From Deltaproteobacteria bacterium (lineage in GTDB: Bacteria > Desulfobacterota_B > Binatia > UBA9968): DNA of 13,920 nt. The position numbers were made by a program, and so were the translations under genes. The stretch covers positions 1 through 13,920 of the forward strand of contig JACPSF010000007.1 of assembly GCA_016193385.1 (NCBI GenBank). The letters run 5' to 3'. Within the stretch, counting starts at the first letter, position 1, and each line of letters begins with the position of its first letter. This document shows, piece after piece, positions 5,718 to 13,130 of the stretch. Below the pieces are notes generated by a model. That model saw only the letters and a program-made list of their open reading frames with translations. It was not told the origin of the DNA and searched no databases.

Positions 5718-7877
5718 CCGCGGGCGAAGCGACTCGCGCTGGGACTTCATAATCCGTAAGGCTTCTTGATAATGCCCGATCGCCTCATCTCTCTTACCCA
5801 GCTCGGCGAGCGCCCGGCCTAAACTTTCATGGGCCTCGGCAAATTCCGGCTTGGCACGCAGGGCTAACCGGAATTGGTCAATGGCTTTATCCAGCCGGCC
5901 TTTCGCCGCCATCACCATACCCAACCGGTAATGAGCTTCCGGAAAATCAGGTTGAATCTCGATGGCCCGTTGGAGGTGAACAATCGCCCCCTCGATATCC
6001 CCTGCGCGCGCCAGGGCTGTTCCAAGATGTAAGTAGACTTCGGCGCGACCAGGCATTAACTCTATGGATCTGCGGAGGTGTTGAACTGCTTCTGAAAATT
6101 TCCTCTGACTCGCCAACACAAGACCCAGGCTATCGTGTGCGTCTACAAAGGCGGGATTGATCTCCAGGGCCTGACGGTAGTATTGGATGGCCTCGTCCAC
6201 CTTACCCTCTTTGAACAGAGCATTACCCAGATTGTGGTACGCTTCTGCACGGGGCAAACCGAGCTGCAGGGCTTGGCGATAGCGTTGGATGGCTTCCTCC
6301 AGCTTCCCACTGCTTGCTAAGGCATAGGCCAGGTTGTGGTGTGCGACGGCATAAGCAGGATCGAGCTCTACCGCGTGGCGGTAATATGGGATTGCCTCGT
6401 CTACCTTGCCCTCTCTCAAGAGCGCATTGCCCAGATTGTTATGGGCCACACTTGATTTTGGATCAACCGAAAGGACGCGCCTCCATAATCTCTCTGGATC
6501 GTGCCAGATGTGAACCTGTTTCCAGGTCATAACCCCTAGCCCAACCACGGTCACGACGGCCAGTCCTGCGATTACGGCAAAGGTCCCCAGGCTGATTCGA
6601 CCGCCGACCCAAACGCGCAACGCGTAGTATAAGCCCGCTCCTGCCAGCATTGCCCAACCAAGGCACGATAGGTAACTGTATCGATCGGCGACGAACTGCA
6701 CCCCGCTTTGAGCGGTTCCTAAAACCGGCGACAGAACTACCAAGTAATAAATCCAAATGGCTAACCCTGCCGGCCATCGCCGGCTAGCAACAAGCAGGAT
6801 CATGGAGACCGCGAGGACGATTACTCCGCTCAGCAAGAAGGGCCAATCCCATGGGTTAAATTCCAGCGGTATTTGGTATAAGGGCGATAACCCCAGAGGC
6901 ATGACCATCTTCCACACGTAAAATGCGATTCCAAAGAATCCCTGCGCCAGGCGATGTGAGATCGGGTACGCTTCCAGGGGCTTCAAGGCCTCCGCTTCTC
7001 GCTGCGCAAAAAGCGCGGCTATACCGAACACGATAGCAAGGAGAAGGAAAGGAACTTTTTCCCACCACACCCGACGGGCCTCCGGTCCGATCCATCCCAC
7101 CTGCCCCCCTAGCCGTCTCAGGGGATAGGCATCAAGTACCAAAAACACGAACGGAAGAACGATCCCGCTGGCCTTAGAGAGGAGAGACAGGGTAAAGACC
7201 AACACCGCTGCGGTCAGCCACCCTATCCGAGTGCGTCCGGCGCTAGAGGCGGCACTCGCCCGTAAGTAGCAAAGGAGGGTCCAAAGCAGGAACAGGCCAG
7301 AGAGTACGTCACGCCGCTCGGTTGCCCAGGCCACGGACTCGACCCTCAGCGGATGAACAGCAAATACCAGCGAAGCAAAACCAGCAGCCACGGGAAGGGT
7401 AACGTCTCTCGGGGAAGCGACGTTGGGCAAGCCAAGCGACAGTAACCGAAGGGCAATAAAATAGAAGAGAACGGAGTTGGCAGCATGGAGGAGAAGGTTA
7501 GTCAGATGATATCCCGAAGGTTCCATGCCCCATACGAGATAGTCCAGGTAAAAAGTCACCCAGGTCAATGGCTGGTAATGACCCCAGTAGAAAGTGGTAA
7601 ACATCCATCGGAGCCCCTCCCAACCCAGTGTCCGGTAGTGGGGGTTCTTGAGTAAGATCTCGTAGTCGTCCCAATTCACAAAGTCATTCAGCAATACGGG
7701 AAGGAAAACGACGACGGTCGCAAGTGCCACCAGGAGAGGGACGAAAAAGCGGACCAAGTCCGGAGTCCTTGGAGCGCTTGCGGCGGTGGCTTGTTTGGGA
7801 TTTGATCTCTTTTCCGGACTTAACGCTTTGTCCGCAGATTTCATTGGTCCCTTCGAAGCGAGATCATCTGGCGCCAC
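5715..7877 (-). CDS. TMTC-like GT-C membrane glycosyltransferase with C-terminal TPRs (copy 2)
   Basis: A 720-residue protein with a hydrophilic N-terminal tail of about 40 residues, a polytopic membrane half, then seven consecutive 34-residue TPR units from about residue 474 to 711. The membrane half is closely related to the gene at 2142-3968: FVNWDD follows TM1, then LRWMFTTFY, QPLTW and GYHLTNLLLHAA. The Asp pair fits the GT-C catalytic site, and by analogy with TMTC proteins I infer periplasmic O-glycosylation using a polyprenyl-phosphate sugar. The called start is GTG 7877, with AAGGAGG at 7881-7887 only 3 nt away and a 14-bp overlap with the upstream gene. ATG 7844, with AAGGGA just before it, is a reasonable alternative that removes 11 residues and the overlap. 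The last TPR and the MKSQRE tail closely match the upstream gene although that gene's membrane domain is of another family. Confidence 0.87.
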   Translation of the reverse strand: MAPDDLASKGPMKSADKALSPEKRSNPKQATAASAPRTPDLVRFFVPLLVALATVVVFLPVLLNDFVNWDDYEILLKNPHYRTLGWEGLRWMFTTFYWGHYQPLTWVTFYLDYLVWGMEPSGYHLTNLLLHAANSVLFYFIALRLLSLGLPNVASPRDVTLPVAAGFASLVFAVHPLRVESVAWATERRDVLSGLFLLWTLLCYLRASAASSAGRTRIGWLTAAVLVFTLSLLSKASGIVLPFVFLVLDAYPLRRLGGQVGWIGPEARRVWWEKVPFLLLAIVFGIAALFAQREAEALKPLEAYPISHRLAQGFFGIAFYVWKMVMPLGLSPLYQIPLEFNPWDWPFLLSGVIVLAVSMILLVASRRWPAGLAIWIYYLVVLSPVLGTAQSGVQFVADRYSYLSCLGWAMLAGAGLYYALRVWVGGRISLGTFAVIAGLAVVTVVGLGVMTWKQVHIWHDPERLWRRVLSVDPKSSVAHNNLGNALLREGKVDEAIPYYRHAVELDPAYAVAHHNLAYALASSGKLEEAIQRYRQALQLGLPRAEAYHNLGNALFKEGKVDEAIQYYRQALEINPAFVDAHDSLGLVLASQRKFSEAVQHLRRSIELMPGRAEVYLHLGTALARAGDIEGAIVHLQRAIEIQPDFPEAHYRLGMVMAAKGRLDKAIDQFRLALRAKPEFAEAHESLGRALAELGKRDEAIGHYQEALRIMKSQRESLRPR

Positions 7878-9930
7878 GGACCTCCTTCTGGGACTTCATC
7901 AGTCGGACGGCTTCTTCGTAGTGTTTGCGCGCCTTGTCTTTTTCTCCCATCTGAGAAAACGCCAGGGCCAAGCTTTCGTGCGCTTCGGCAAACTTCGGAT
8001 TGACGTTGAGCGCCGATTGAAAGGCCTCGACGGCCTTATCGAGACGCCCTTGGGCACCCAGGACTCTACCGAGATTGTGGTAGGCCTCAGCATGGTCCGG
8101 TTTGATCCCAATCGCTTTTTGGAGGTGATCAATGGCTTCGGTAAGTTGACCCTGTTTTGCCAAGGCAGTGCCGAGATAGAAGTGGCCCTCGGCCTGGCGA
8201 GGACTAATCGCGACGGCTTTGCGCAACAGCTCAATCGCTTTTTCCAGATCACCCTGCTGCATCAGAAGATTTCCTAGATTCCTATACGCCTCCGGAAAAT
8301 CCGGGCTGAGTCGCACGGCCTCCTCGTAGTGTGCGGACGCCGCTTTAAGATTTCCCTGCTTTGCTAACAGGTTCGCAAGGTTATAATGAGCCGCCACGGA
8401 GGTCGGCTCCAACGCTAGGGCTTGCCGGTAGCTTTCTATCGCTTCATCGGTTCTTTCCTGCCTGGCCAGAGCGTTGCCCAGGTTGTTATAACCTGCCGCC
8501 GAAGGCCCTGGTTTTCCGATGAGGGGCCGATGGACAATCACGAGGGTCGCCAACCCTACCAGGGCACAGGCGATACCCTCGCGCACCCTTCTCTCTCGGT
8601 AGAGGGCAAAAGCCTCGACCACGGCGGCTCCGGCAAAAAGCGCAAGTATTGGCACCAGAGGAAAGCGATAGCGTCCGAAGACATAAATCAAGGCCACGCT
8701 GGCAGCGAAGCTCCCCAGCAAGACATACAGAAGCCAAAGACGCCGCCATCGCTTCAAAGTCAACAAACAGCCAACGGCAGCCAGTGGAGCCACAAGGCCG
8801 AAATTATTTACCCGCCCTAGAACTCCCAGGACTGAGGACCATTTCTGGTAGAGATAGAAGTCATCGGCATCCTCGACTTCGAAAACGTTCCACACAAGGA
8901 GCCATTTCTTGCCCATGAGCCTGAGCCAATCCAGGGGCTGAGAAAAGATGTATTCCAAAGAGCGCGCCAGCCAATACCGAGAGACCTGATTGGGCGAAAG
9001 GGAACGGCCAAGAGCTTGCTCAGCGAGTTCGGTGGCGTCCCGCCGCTCGAAGCGCGCATCGCCGTGACCGCCGCGAAGCGGGGCATACGTTCCATCCGCG
9101 TCGGGATTATTGCCAATAAAAAGATTGGGCCCGAGCTGCGCCGTCGTCAACGTAAAATCCCCGCCGACCATGAAGTTGCGCAGGCCGACCGGGAAGAGCA
9201 CCAAAGCTGCCCCGAGCAGAAGCAAACCGATCCAGGCCAGGCGAATTCGCGGGCTATGCCGAGCGAAATCAAGCCAAATCCACAAAGGTAGGACAAGGAG
9301 CCATATAAGCGCGTTTTCGCGCGTCAGGCACAACAATGCCAGGGTAATCCCTACGAGGGCCCATCCAAGCCAGCTCGACCGCGATTGCACCCTGCCCAAG
9401 AGAAAGAGCAACACCGTGAGCAAGGCCAGGTCGAGAACCGTTTTCTGGATTAGCCCTCCATAGAAAACTGCCGGTCCATAGAGCGAGAGGATGAACCCCC
9501 CCGCGATGCCTACGCTGGCAGTAAAAAACGACCTTCCCACCCAGTACAAAAGGCTACAAGAGATGGCTCCCAACACCGCCTGGACCACCCGGACGGTCCA
9601 AACGTCGTGCCCCAACATCCATTGCAAGAGCCCCAGAAAATACGGGTAAAGCGGGGCTTGATAAAAAACCTCCTTTCCCAGCCAATCGCCTGCGGCGATT
9701 CGCTGGGCCCACTCATCGTAGACGCGGCCATCGCCGGCGAGAAAGTAAAAGAGAGGGATGGTTTCGATCTGGAACAGGTAGAGGAGGCGAACCGCCAGAG
9801 CAACGGTAAATATGGCGAGCGGATAAACGGCTTCGCGCCAGAGCGCCGGCTGGCCTCCTACCCCAGCCTCATCGGCGGCTGGGCCACGGCCCGCGGCCTT
9901 TTTTTCAGCTTTCGACCTGGCGGTTTTCAC
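7864..9930 (-). CDS. PMT_2/ArnT-type GT-C glycosyltransferase with C-terminal TPRs
   Basis: A 688-residue polytopic protein. After a basic N-terminus and TM1, the first periplasmic loop holds AGDGRVYDEWA (Asp67, Asp72) and then APLYPYFLGLL, the pattern of the PMT_2 / glycosyltransferase-39-like branch of GT-C enzymes. These transfer sugars from lipid-phosphate donors outside the cytoplasm. Hydrophobic segments continue to about residue 465, then six TPR units run from about 476 to 679. It is the first gene of the operon and overlaps the next by 14 bp. The start is GTG 9930 (MKTARSKAEKK...), with only a weak ribosome-binding site; the Lys-rich start just before TM1 supports it. The membrane domain is not of the TMTC type seen in its two neighbours, yet the final TPR and tail (MKSQKE) nearly match the next gene. 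Substrate unknown. Confidence 0.87.
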   Translation of the reverse strand: MKTARSKAEKKAAGRGPAADEAGVGGQPALWREAVYPLAIFTVALAVRLLYLFQIETIPLFYFLAGDGRVYDEWAQRIAAGDWLGKEVFYQAPLYPYFLGLLQWMLGHDVWTVRVVQAVLGAISCSLLYWVGRSFFTASVGIAGGFILSLYGPAVFYGGLIQKTVLDLALLTVLLFLLGRVQSRSSWLGWALVGITLALLCLTRENALIWLLVLPLWIWLDFARHSPRIRLAWIGLLLLGAALVLFPVGLRNFMVGGDFTLTTAQLGPNLFIGNNPDADGTYAPLRGGHGDARFERRDATELAEQALGRSLSPNQVSRYWLARSLEYIFSQPLDWLRLMGKKWLLVWNVFEVEDADDFYLYQKWSSVLGVLGRVNNFGLVAPLAAVGCLLTLKRWRRLWLLYVLLGSFAASVALIYVFGRYRFPLVPILALFAGAAVVEAFALYRERRVREGIACALVGLATLVIVHRPLIGKPGPSAAGYNNLGNALARQERTDEAIESYRQALALEPTSVAAHYNLANLLAKQGNLKAASAHYEEAVRLSPDFPEAYRNLGNLLMQQGDLEKAIELLRKAVAISPRQAEGHFYLGTALAKQGQLTEAIDHLQKAIGIKPDHAEAYHNLGRVLGAQGRLDKAVEAFQSALNVNPKFAEAHESLALAFSQMGEKDKARKHYEEAVRLMKSQKEVRGAR

Positions 9931-9955
9931 TGACTACCGGGATGGGACAAAAACG

Positions 9956-9984
9956 GCTATAACAGCTTGCCGTCGCTGCTGCAA
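9956..9984 (-). promoter_or_regulatory. possible sigma-70-type promoter of the six-gene operon
   Basis: On the minus strand TTGCAG (9984-9979) and TATAGC (9961-9956) are separated by 17 nt and lie about 25 nt upstream of the GTG at 9930. The -10 box matches consensus at 4 of 6 positions and the -35 at 3 of 6. It is the best-placed pair in the spacer but weak, and it overlaps the region downstream of the decayed GT2 fragment. Confidence 0.3.
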
Positions 9985-10017
9985 GTCTCGGCAAATACGT
10001 GAGCGGGGCTTTTGAGT

Positions 10018-10123
10018 TTAGGTTTCGTATTCCCGGGGCCGTCCTTTATTCTTGATATCGTCTTAAGGTTTCGGTTAACGTACCGGCTCCGTTGTAAGCG
10101 GGGATGATGGAGGTCGTATTTAG
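10018..10123 (-). pseudogene. remnant of a GT2 polyprenyl-phosphate-sugar synthase N-terminus
   Basis: The minus strand encodes LNTTSIIPAYNGAGTLTETL followed by RRYQE and a stop at 10046-10048. This matches the start of the intact GT2 protein at 4806-5561 (SIIIPAYNEADRLPETLRRVQQ). Shifting frame after RRY continues with IKNKGRPREYET, which lines up with the intact YLAKKPFDYEI and ends at TAA 10018-10020. No start codon or ribosome-binding site precedes the match, and nothing of the rest of the family (DGPTD, DADN, CGFK) follows before the next gene. I read this as a degraded 5' end, truncated and frameshifted, of a gene once placed at the head of the operon. The same bases on the plus strand have been mistaken for the start of the 10230-12143 gene. 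Confidence 0.7.
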
Positions 10124-10229
10124 CTCTGGGGGAAAAACCGGATTTCGGGCTTCCCGTGATCGCTCTACAGACCGAGGCCAACCGCGAGACAACGCTCCTG
10201 CTCGCTCACGTCGATCCGTTCGCCATACG

Positions 10230-12143
10230 ATGAACGGCGGCAACAGCGATCACGCCTGGCAAAGTCGGAAGGGCGCATTTTTATGGGTCGGCGCCGTCTT
10301 CCTTCTGCATTCCTTGGGTCTCGCTCTTCTGTTCCAACCGATAAGCGGCCTCTGGAGCCAGCAGCCTGTGATTGAACAAGACTGGGGGTTGCACTTCCAC
10401 CATCTCAATTCCCTCCAAGAGTTTTGGCGAATCGACCGCCGCATGTGGGGTTACAATCCCCTTTTTATGGCGGCGTATCCATCGAACACGATCCAGGACC
10501 TCAGCATCAAGCTATTTGAACTCCTTGCGCTCCCGCTGTCGGCGCTGGGCTTGAACCTGGTTCTGGCCTTCAAGCTGACGGTCTTCATGGTCATGGCGGC
10601 TATCCCGTGGGTTATGTTCTTTGCCGCTCGCAATCTCTTTGGCGAAGAACCTCCCGTGCGTATTGTGCCATCGCTCGCCGCATTCCTCGGCACAGCCTAC
10701 TGGTGGAACTCTCTCCCTCGGGAGATGTTCTTTTACGGCGTGGTTGGTTTCCCCCCGGCTGCCTATCTATCACTCCTGGCTGTATCTCTATTCTACCGAA
10801 TCCTGAACTCTGAGCGCCTCCTGACCGCGACCCGGGCACTCTGGCTTGTCGTCGCCGTGGCCATTTTGCCGCTCCATTTCCAGGCAGTTGTCATTCTCGC
10901 TCCTCCCATGGTCGCCCTGCTCATGACACAACGGGAGTTTCTTCATCGAAGGGGACTTTTATGGATCGGGGCGGCAATAGTCGCGGCGGTGCTAGCCAAT
11001 CTCGTCTGGTTACTTCCGGCCATCACTCACCGAGCGGATGAAGTTTCGTCGACAATCGTTGCTCAGCTTCCCCTTTTTTCAAGCTCTGACCCGCTGACCT
11101 TTGTCAAAGATTACTTCTCGCAAAGCGGCTACTGGACCTTCAGGCCATCGGCCTGGGAAAAAGGGTTGCGATGGTTGCTGCTGATCCTGGGCGGGATGGG
11201 AATATTCAGGCTGACCCGAGATGGCCGGAGGGATCTCAGTGTCATGTTGAGCGTCGCTGTTGGGACCCTTTTTCTCGCCACCTACTTCGGATCGTTCCTC
11301 CCGTCACTAAGGGGTTGGCAGCCCTTGCGATTCAAAGTCCCCTTTGATCTCTACCTGGTTCTGGCCGCCTCTTTCCTGATCAGCACGTGGAAGTCGTCCC
11401 AGCCACACGGGCTCAGCAGGATCGCAGTCCCGATCGTATTGATTTCCGGCGGGATGGCTTTTTTCATTAACCTTTTCGAGACCGAGGCCAAAGACAGTAT
11501 GAGGTTAAGAACGGAAATTTTACCCGAGGTCAGAGCCATCGTGGATTGGATCCGCGATGAAGCCCCAGCGCACGGAAGGGTCCTTTTTGAAGAATCGGGG
11601 GATGAAACGGGTTTTGTTTATGACGGGATGTATCTGTCTTCGTTCATCCCCTACTGGACGAGCCGTCAGCTCATCGGCGGCCCGATCAACTTGTACAACG
11701 ACCGGCACCATTTCGCCGAATTTCATTCAGGGATTCTGTTCAAGCGGGACATCGCAACCTTCACGGACAATGAACTGCGCAGTTATTTTCTCACTTACAA
11801 TATTGGGTCCGTCGTCGCCTTTCACCCGCGATCGATCCAGCGATTGCTGTCTGTCCCGGGGCTGGTCTCCCCGGATCGCCGGATCGGCGCCATCCACCTG
11901 ATGAAGGTGAACCAGCCGCTCACTTGGTTTCTCAAGGGAAAAGGAGACATCCAGGCCGGTTTCAACAGGATCCGTCTCTCCAACATTGCCGGGGATGAAC
12001 TGCTCTTGAAGTATCACTGGACAGAAGGCCTTGTCTCTGATCCGCCGGTGAGCATCGCGCCCGAGAAATTACTCGACGACCCCATCCCCTTCATCAAGAT
12101 TGTCCGTCCGCCGCCGGAATTCACCCTTCGCATCGGGCGTTGA
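10230..12143 (+). CDS. large polytopic membrane protein, GT-C / PTPS-related type
   Basis: A 637-residue protein with TM1 at about residues 17-37, then a loop with QDWGLHFHH (Asp51) and YNPLFMAAYP. About ten more hydrophobic segments run to about residue 455, and a soluble C-terminal domain follows. The acidic residue in the first loop and the overall form resemble membrane proteins of the PTPS_related / YfhO-like GT-C superfamily, which are presumed glycosyltransferases; function is inferred. The C-terminal part (VDWIRDEAPAHGRVLFEESG, then a GGPINLYNDRH-type segment) is typical of that group. There are no TPRs, unlike the operon opposite. I start at ATG 10230. In-frame ATGs at 10104 and 10107 would translate the antisense of the decayed GT2 fragment and are unlikely. 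No strong ribosome-binding site precedes 10230. It is divergent from the six-gene operon and convergent with the lipoprotein gene at 12361. Confidence 0.8.
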   Translation: MNGGNSDHAWQSRKGAFLWVGAVFLLHSLGLALLFQPISGLWSQQPVIEQDWGLHFHHLNSLQEFWRIDRRMWGYNPLFMAAYPSNTIQDLSIKLFELLALPLSALGLNLVLAFKLTVFMVMAAIPWVMFFAARNLFGEEPPVRIVPSLAAFLGTAYWWNSLPREMFFYGVVGFPPAAYLSLLAVSLFYRILNSERLLTATRALWLVVAVAILPLHFQAVVILAPPMVALLMTQREFLHRRGLLWIGAAIVAAVLANLVWLLPAITHRADEVSSTIVAQLPLFSSSDPLTFVKDYFSQSGYWTFRPSAWEKGLRWLLLILGGMGIFRLTRDGRRDLSVMLSVAVGTLFLATYFGSFLPSLRGWQPLRFKVPFDLYLVLAASFLISTWKSSQPHGLSRIAVPIVLISGGMAFFINLFETEAKDSMRLRTEILPEVRAIVDWIRDEAPAHGRVLFEESGDETGFVYDGMYLSSFIPYWTSRQLIGGPINLYNDRHHFAEFHSGILFKRDIATFTDNELRSYFLTYNIGSVVAFHPRSIQRLLSVPGLVSPDRRIGAIHLMKVNQPLTWFLKGKGDIQAGFNRIRLSNIAGDELLLKYHWTEGLVSDPPVSIAPEKLLDDPIPFIKIVRPPPEFTLRIGR

Positions 12144-12252
12144 CGGTTCGACTCATGCCCCGAGCCGTGCACGGGGTCAAGCTGTTCGTGTGTCGCTCAC
12201 CGTCAACCCTGAGCAAGCCCCGCCCTGTGGGCGGGGTGTCGAAGGGGTTGAC
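12139..12252. repeat. nested inverted repeats in the 3' intergenic region
   Basis: Three stems are visible. GTTGACGGT (12139-12147) pairs with ACCGTCAAC (12199-12207) over 9 bp and includes the stop codon of the preceding gene. GTCAACCC (12202-12209) pairs with GGGTTGAC (12245-12252) over 8 bp. Inside the second, CCCCGCCC (12218-12225) pairs with GGGCGGGG (12229-12236) around a TGT loop. The first two stems compete for the same GTCAAC bases. The outer motif CCCTGAGC...GTCGAAGGG looks like an interspersed repeat common in many bacterial genomes (from memory, not searched). It lies between convergent genes, so it may limit read-through in both directions, although no T-run follows. Confidence 0.7.
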
Positions 12253-12360
12253 CCAATCTCTCGTCCCTGCACAGAGGCCTCCAGCGCTTCGCTCCTGTTT
12301 GACTTTTTGGATAACCCTTTTGAGTTAAAGTATCTGGCGTGCTGATCAGCGCCCGCAACC
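12253..12360. other. intergenic tail between convergent genes
   Basis: With the preceding hairpin block this makes a 217-bp stretch without a gene. It contains a short AT-rich tract and, just outside the stop codon of the lipoprotein gene at 12361, the 10-bp palindrome GCTGATCAGC at 12341-12350 flanked by GGCGT and GCCC. The palindrome has no loop and no T-run, so I do not call a terminator. I see no open frame with a ribosome-binding site. Confidence 0.4.
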
Positions 12361-13023
12361 CTAGCGGCCCCTCATTTGGTCAATCACTCTATCGCGGCCC
12401 TGGCGCCACTCCTCATCATCGATCCGATCCAGCAACACCTCCAGGGACCGGATCAGATCGTTCTTTTCCTCCAAACCTTTTGTGGCCTGCACTACCGAGC
12501 GTCTTAAAGATGTCCGCACGACTCTGTTGGGGTCCCATTCGGGATACTCCCTATAACCATCCGTCATGGCCCTACCGAGGAGCGTCAATGCGCCTTTGAC
12601 AGTTTCAAGCCCTTTCTGATCCTCGCCGAGCCTCATCTGGGCGAGCCCCAATGCAAGCCAGGCGATCTCGTCATCCTTTTTCACCAACAAGGCCCTCTCT
12701 AAAATCTGCCTGGCATCCCCATACCTTCCCTTCTTGTAATAGGCGCGCCCGAGGAGAGTGAGGCTATCTTCATAGGTGGGGTCCTGGCGGACGACAGCCT
12801 CCAGGGAAAGAATGGCTCGATCGAGGTTGCCTCCGCGGCTTTTGGTCACCTCCGCTTTCCCTTCCGCATACCGGCCGCCGATACCAAAACGAGGAATTGC
12901 GTGGGTACAAGAGGACGCAAGCCAAAGGCTCGCGGCCACTAGCACAGCCCCCGCGAACTTACCCTTTCGAATCCAGTGTGCCATCGGGGAAACCAACCCG
13001 AGTTTTTTATCATAATCGTTCAT
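12361..13023 (-). CDS. TPR lipoprotein (paralogue of the divergent neighbour)
   Basis: A 220-residue protein starting MNDYDKK, with a hydrophobic stretch ending in LASSC (Cys39). This is a slightly atypical lipobox, with Ala rather than Leu at -3, so a lipid-anchored envelope protein is likely but not certain. Two TPR-like hairpins follow at about 65-146 (GNLDRAILSLEAVV..., LGRAYYKKGRYGDAR..., LALGLAQMRLG...). Next comes a conserved EYPEWDP motif (Trp163-Pro165) with a basic helix RTSLRRSVVQATKGLEE after it, and a charged C-terminus. I start at ATG 13023 because AAAGGGGGG lies 11 nt upstream. TTG 13059 is a longer alternative. ATG 12984 gives the tidiest signal peptide but has no ribosome-binding site. 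It aligns along its length with the gene at 13131-13805, including the WDP site. TPR lipoproteins usually scaffold envelope complexes; no specific partner is shown here. Confidence 0.8.
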   Translation of the reverse strand: MNDYDKKLGLVSPMAHWIRKGKFAGAVLVAASLWLASSCTHAIPRFGIGGRYAEGKAEVTKSRGGNLDRAILSLEAVVRQDPTYEDSLTLLGRAYYKKGRYGDARQILERALLVKKDDEIAWLALGLAQMRLGEDQKGLETVKGALTLLGRAMTDGYREYPEWDPNRVVRTSLRRSVVQATKGLEEKNDLIRSLEVLLDRIDDEEWRQGRDRVIDQMRGR

Positions 13024-13076
13024 CTTCGGCAAAGCCCCCCCTTTCGAGGTCGAAACCAAACCCCCGATCTGGGATA

Positions 13077-13105
13077 TTGATTTTCGTCACAGCAACGCCT
13101 ACGCT
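13077..13105 (+). promoter_or_regulatory. possible promoter of the TPR lipoprotein gene
   Basis: TTGATT (13077-13082) and TACGCT (13100-13105) are 17 nt apart and end 25 nt before the ATG at 13131, a standard distance. The -35 box matches well (TTGA); the -10 box keeps only the key T, A and final T. It lies in the 107-bp divergent spacer between the two lipoprotein genes. Confidence 0.35.
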
Positions 13106-13117
13106 GATCCTGAAACC

Positions 13118-13125
13118 AAGGAGGG
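13118..13125 (+). promoter_or_regulatory. strong ribosome-binding site that decides the start
   Basis: AAGGAGGG is a near-perfect anti-16S match and lies 5 nt before ATG 13131. It fixes the start of the lipoprotein gene there rather than at 12897 (a longer open frame running through the divergent neighbour) or at the internal ATG 13158. Confidence 0.8.
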
Positions 13126-13130
13126 TAGTT

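Noticed and set aside
10104..10229. An N-terminal extension of the 10230-12143 gene from ATG 10104
   Set aside because: These codons are the antisense of the GT2 remnant, are Arg/Ser-rich, and precede a natural membrane-protein start at 10230.
12299..12331. TTGACT followed by an AT-rich tract resembling a plus-strand promoter
   Set aside because: Spacing to any -10-like hexamer is wrong (about 21 nt to TAAAGT) and no plus-strand gene starts downstream.
12897..13130. An upstream extension of the lipoprotein frame starting at 12897
   Set aside because: It would overlap the divergent lipoprotein gene and bury the signal peptide. The AAGGAGGG site before ATG 13131 fixes the start.
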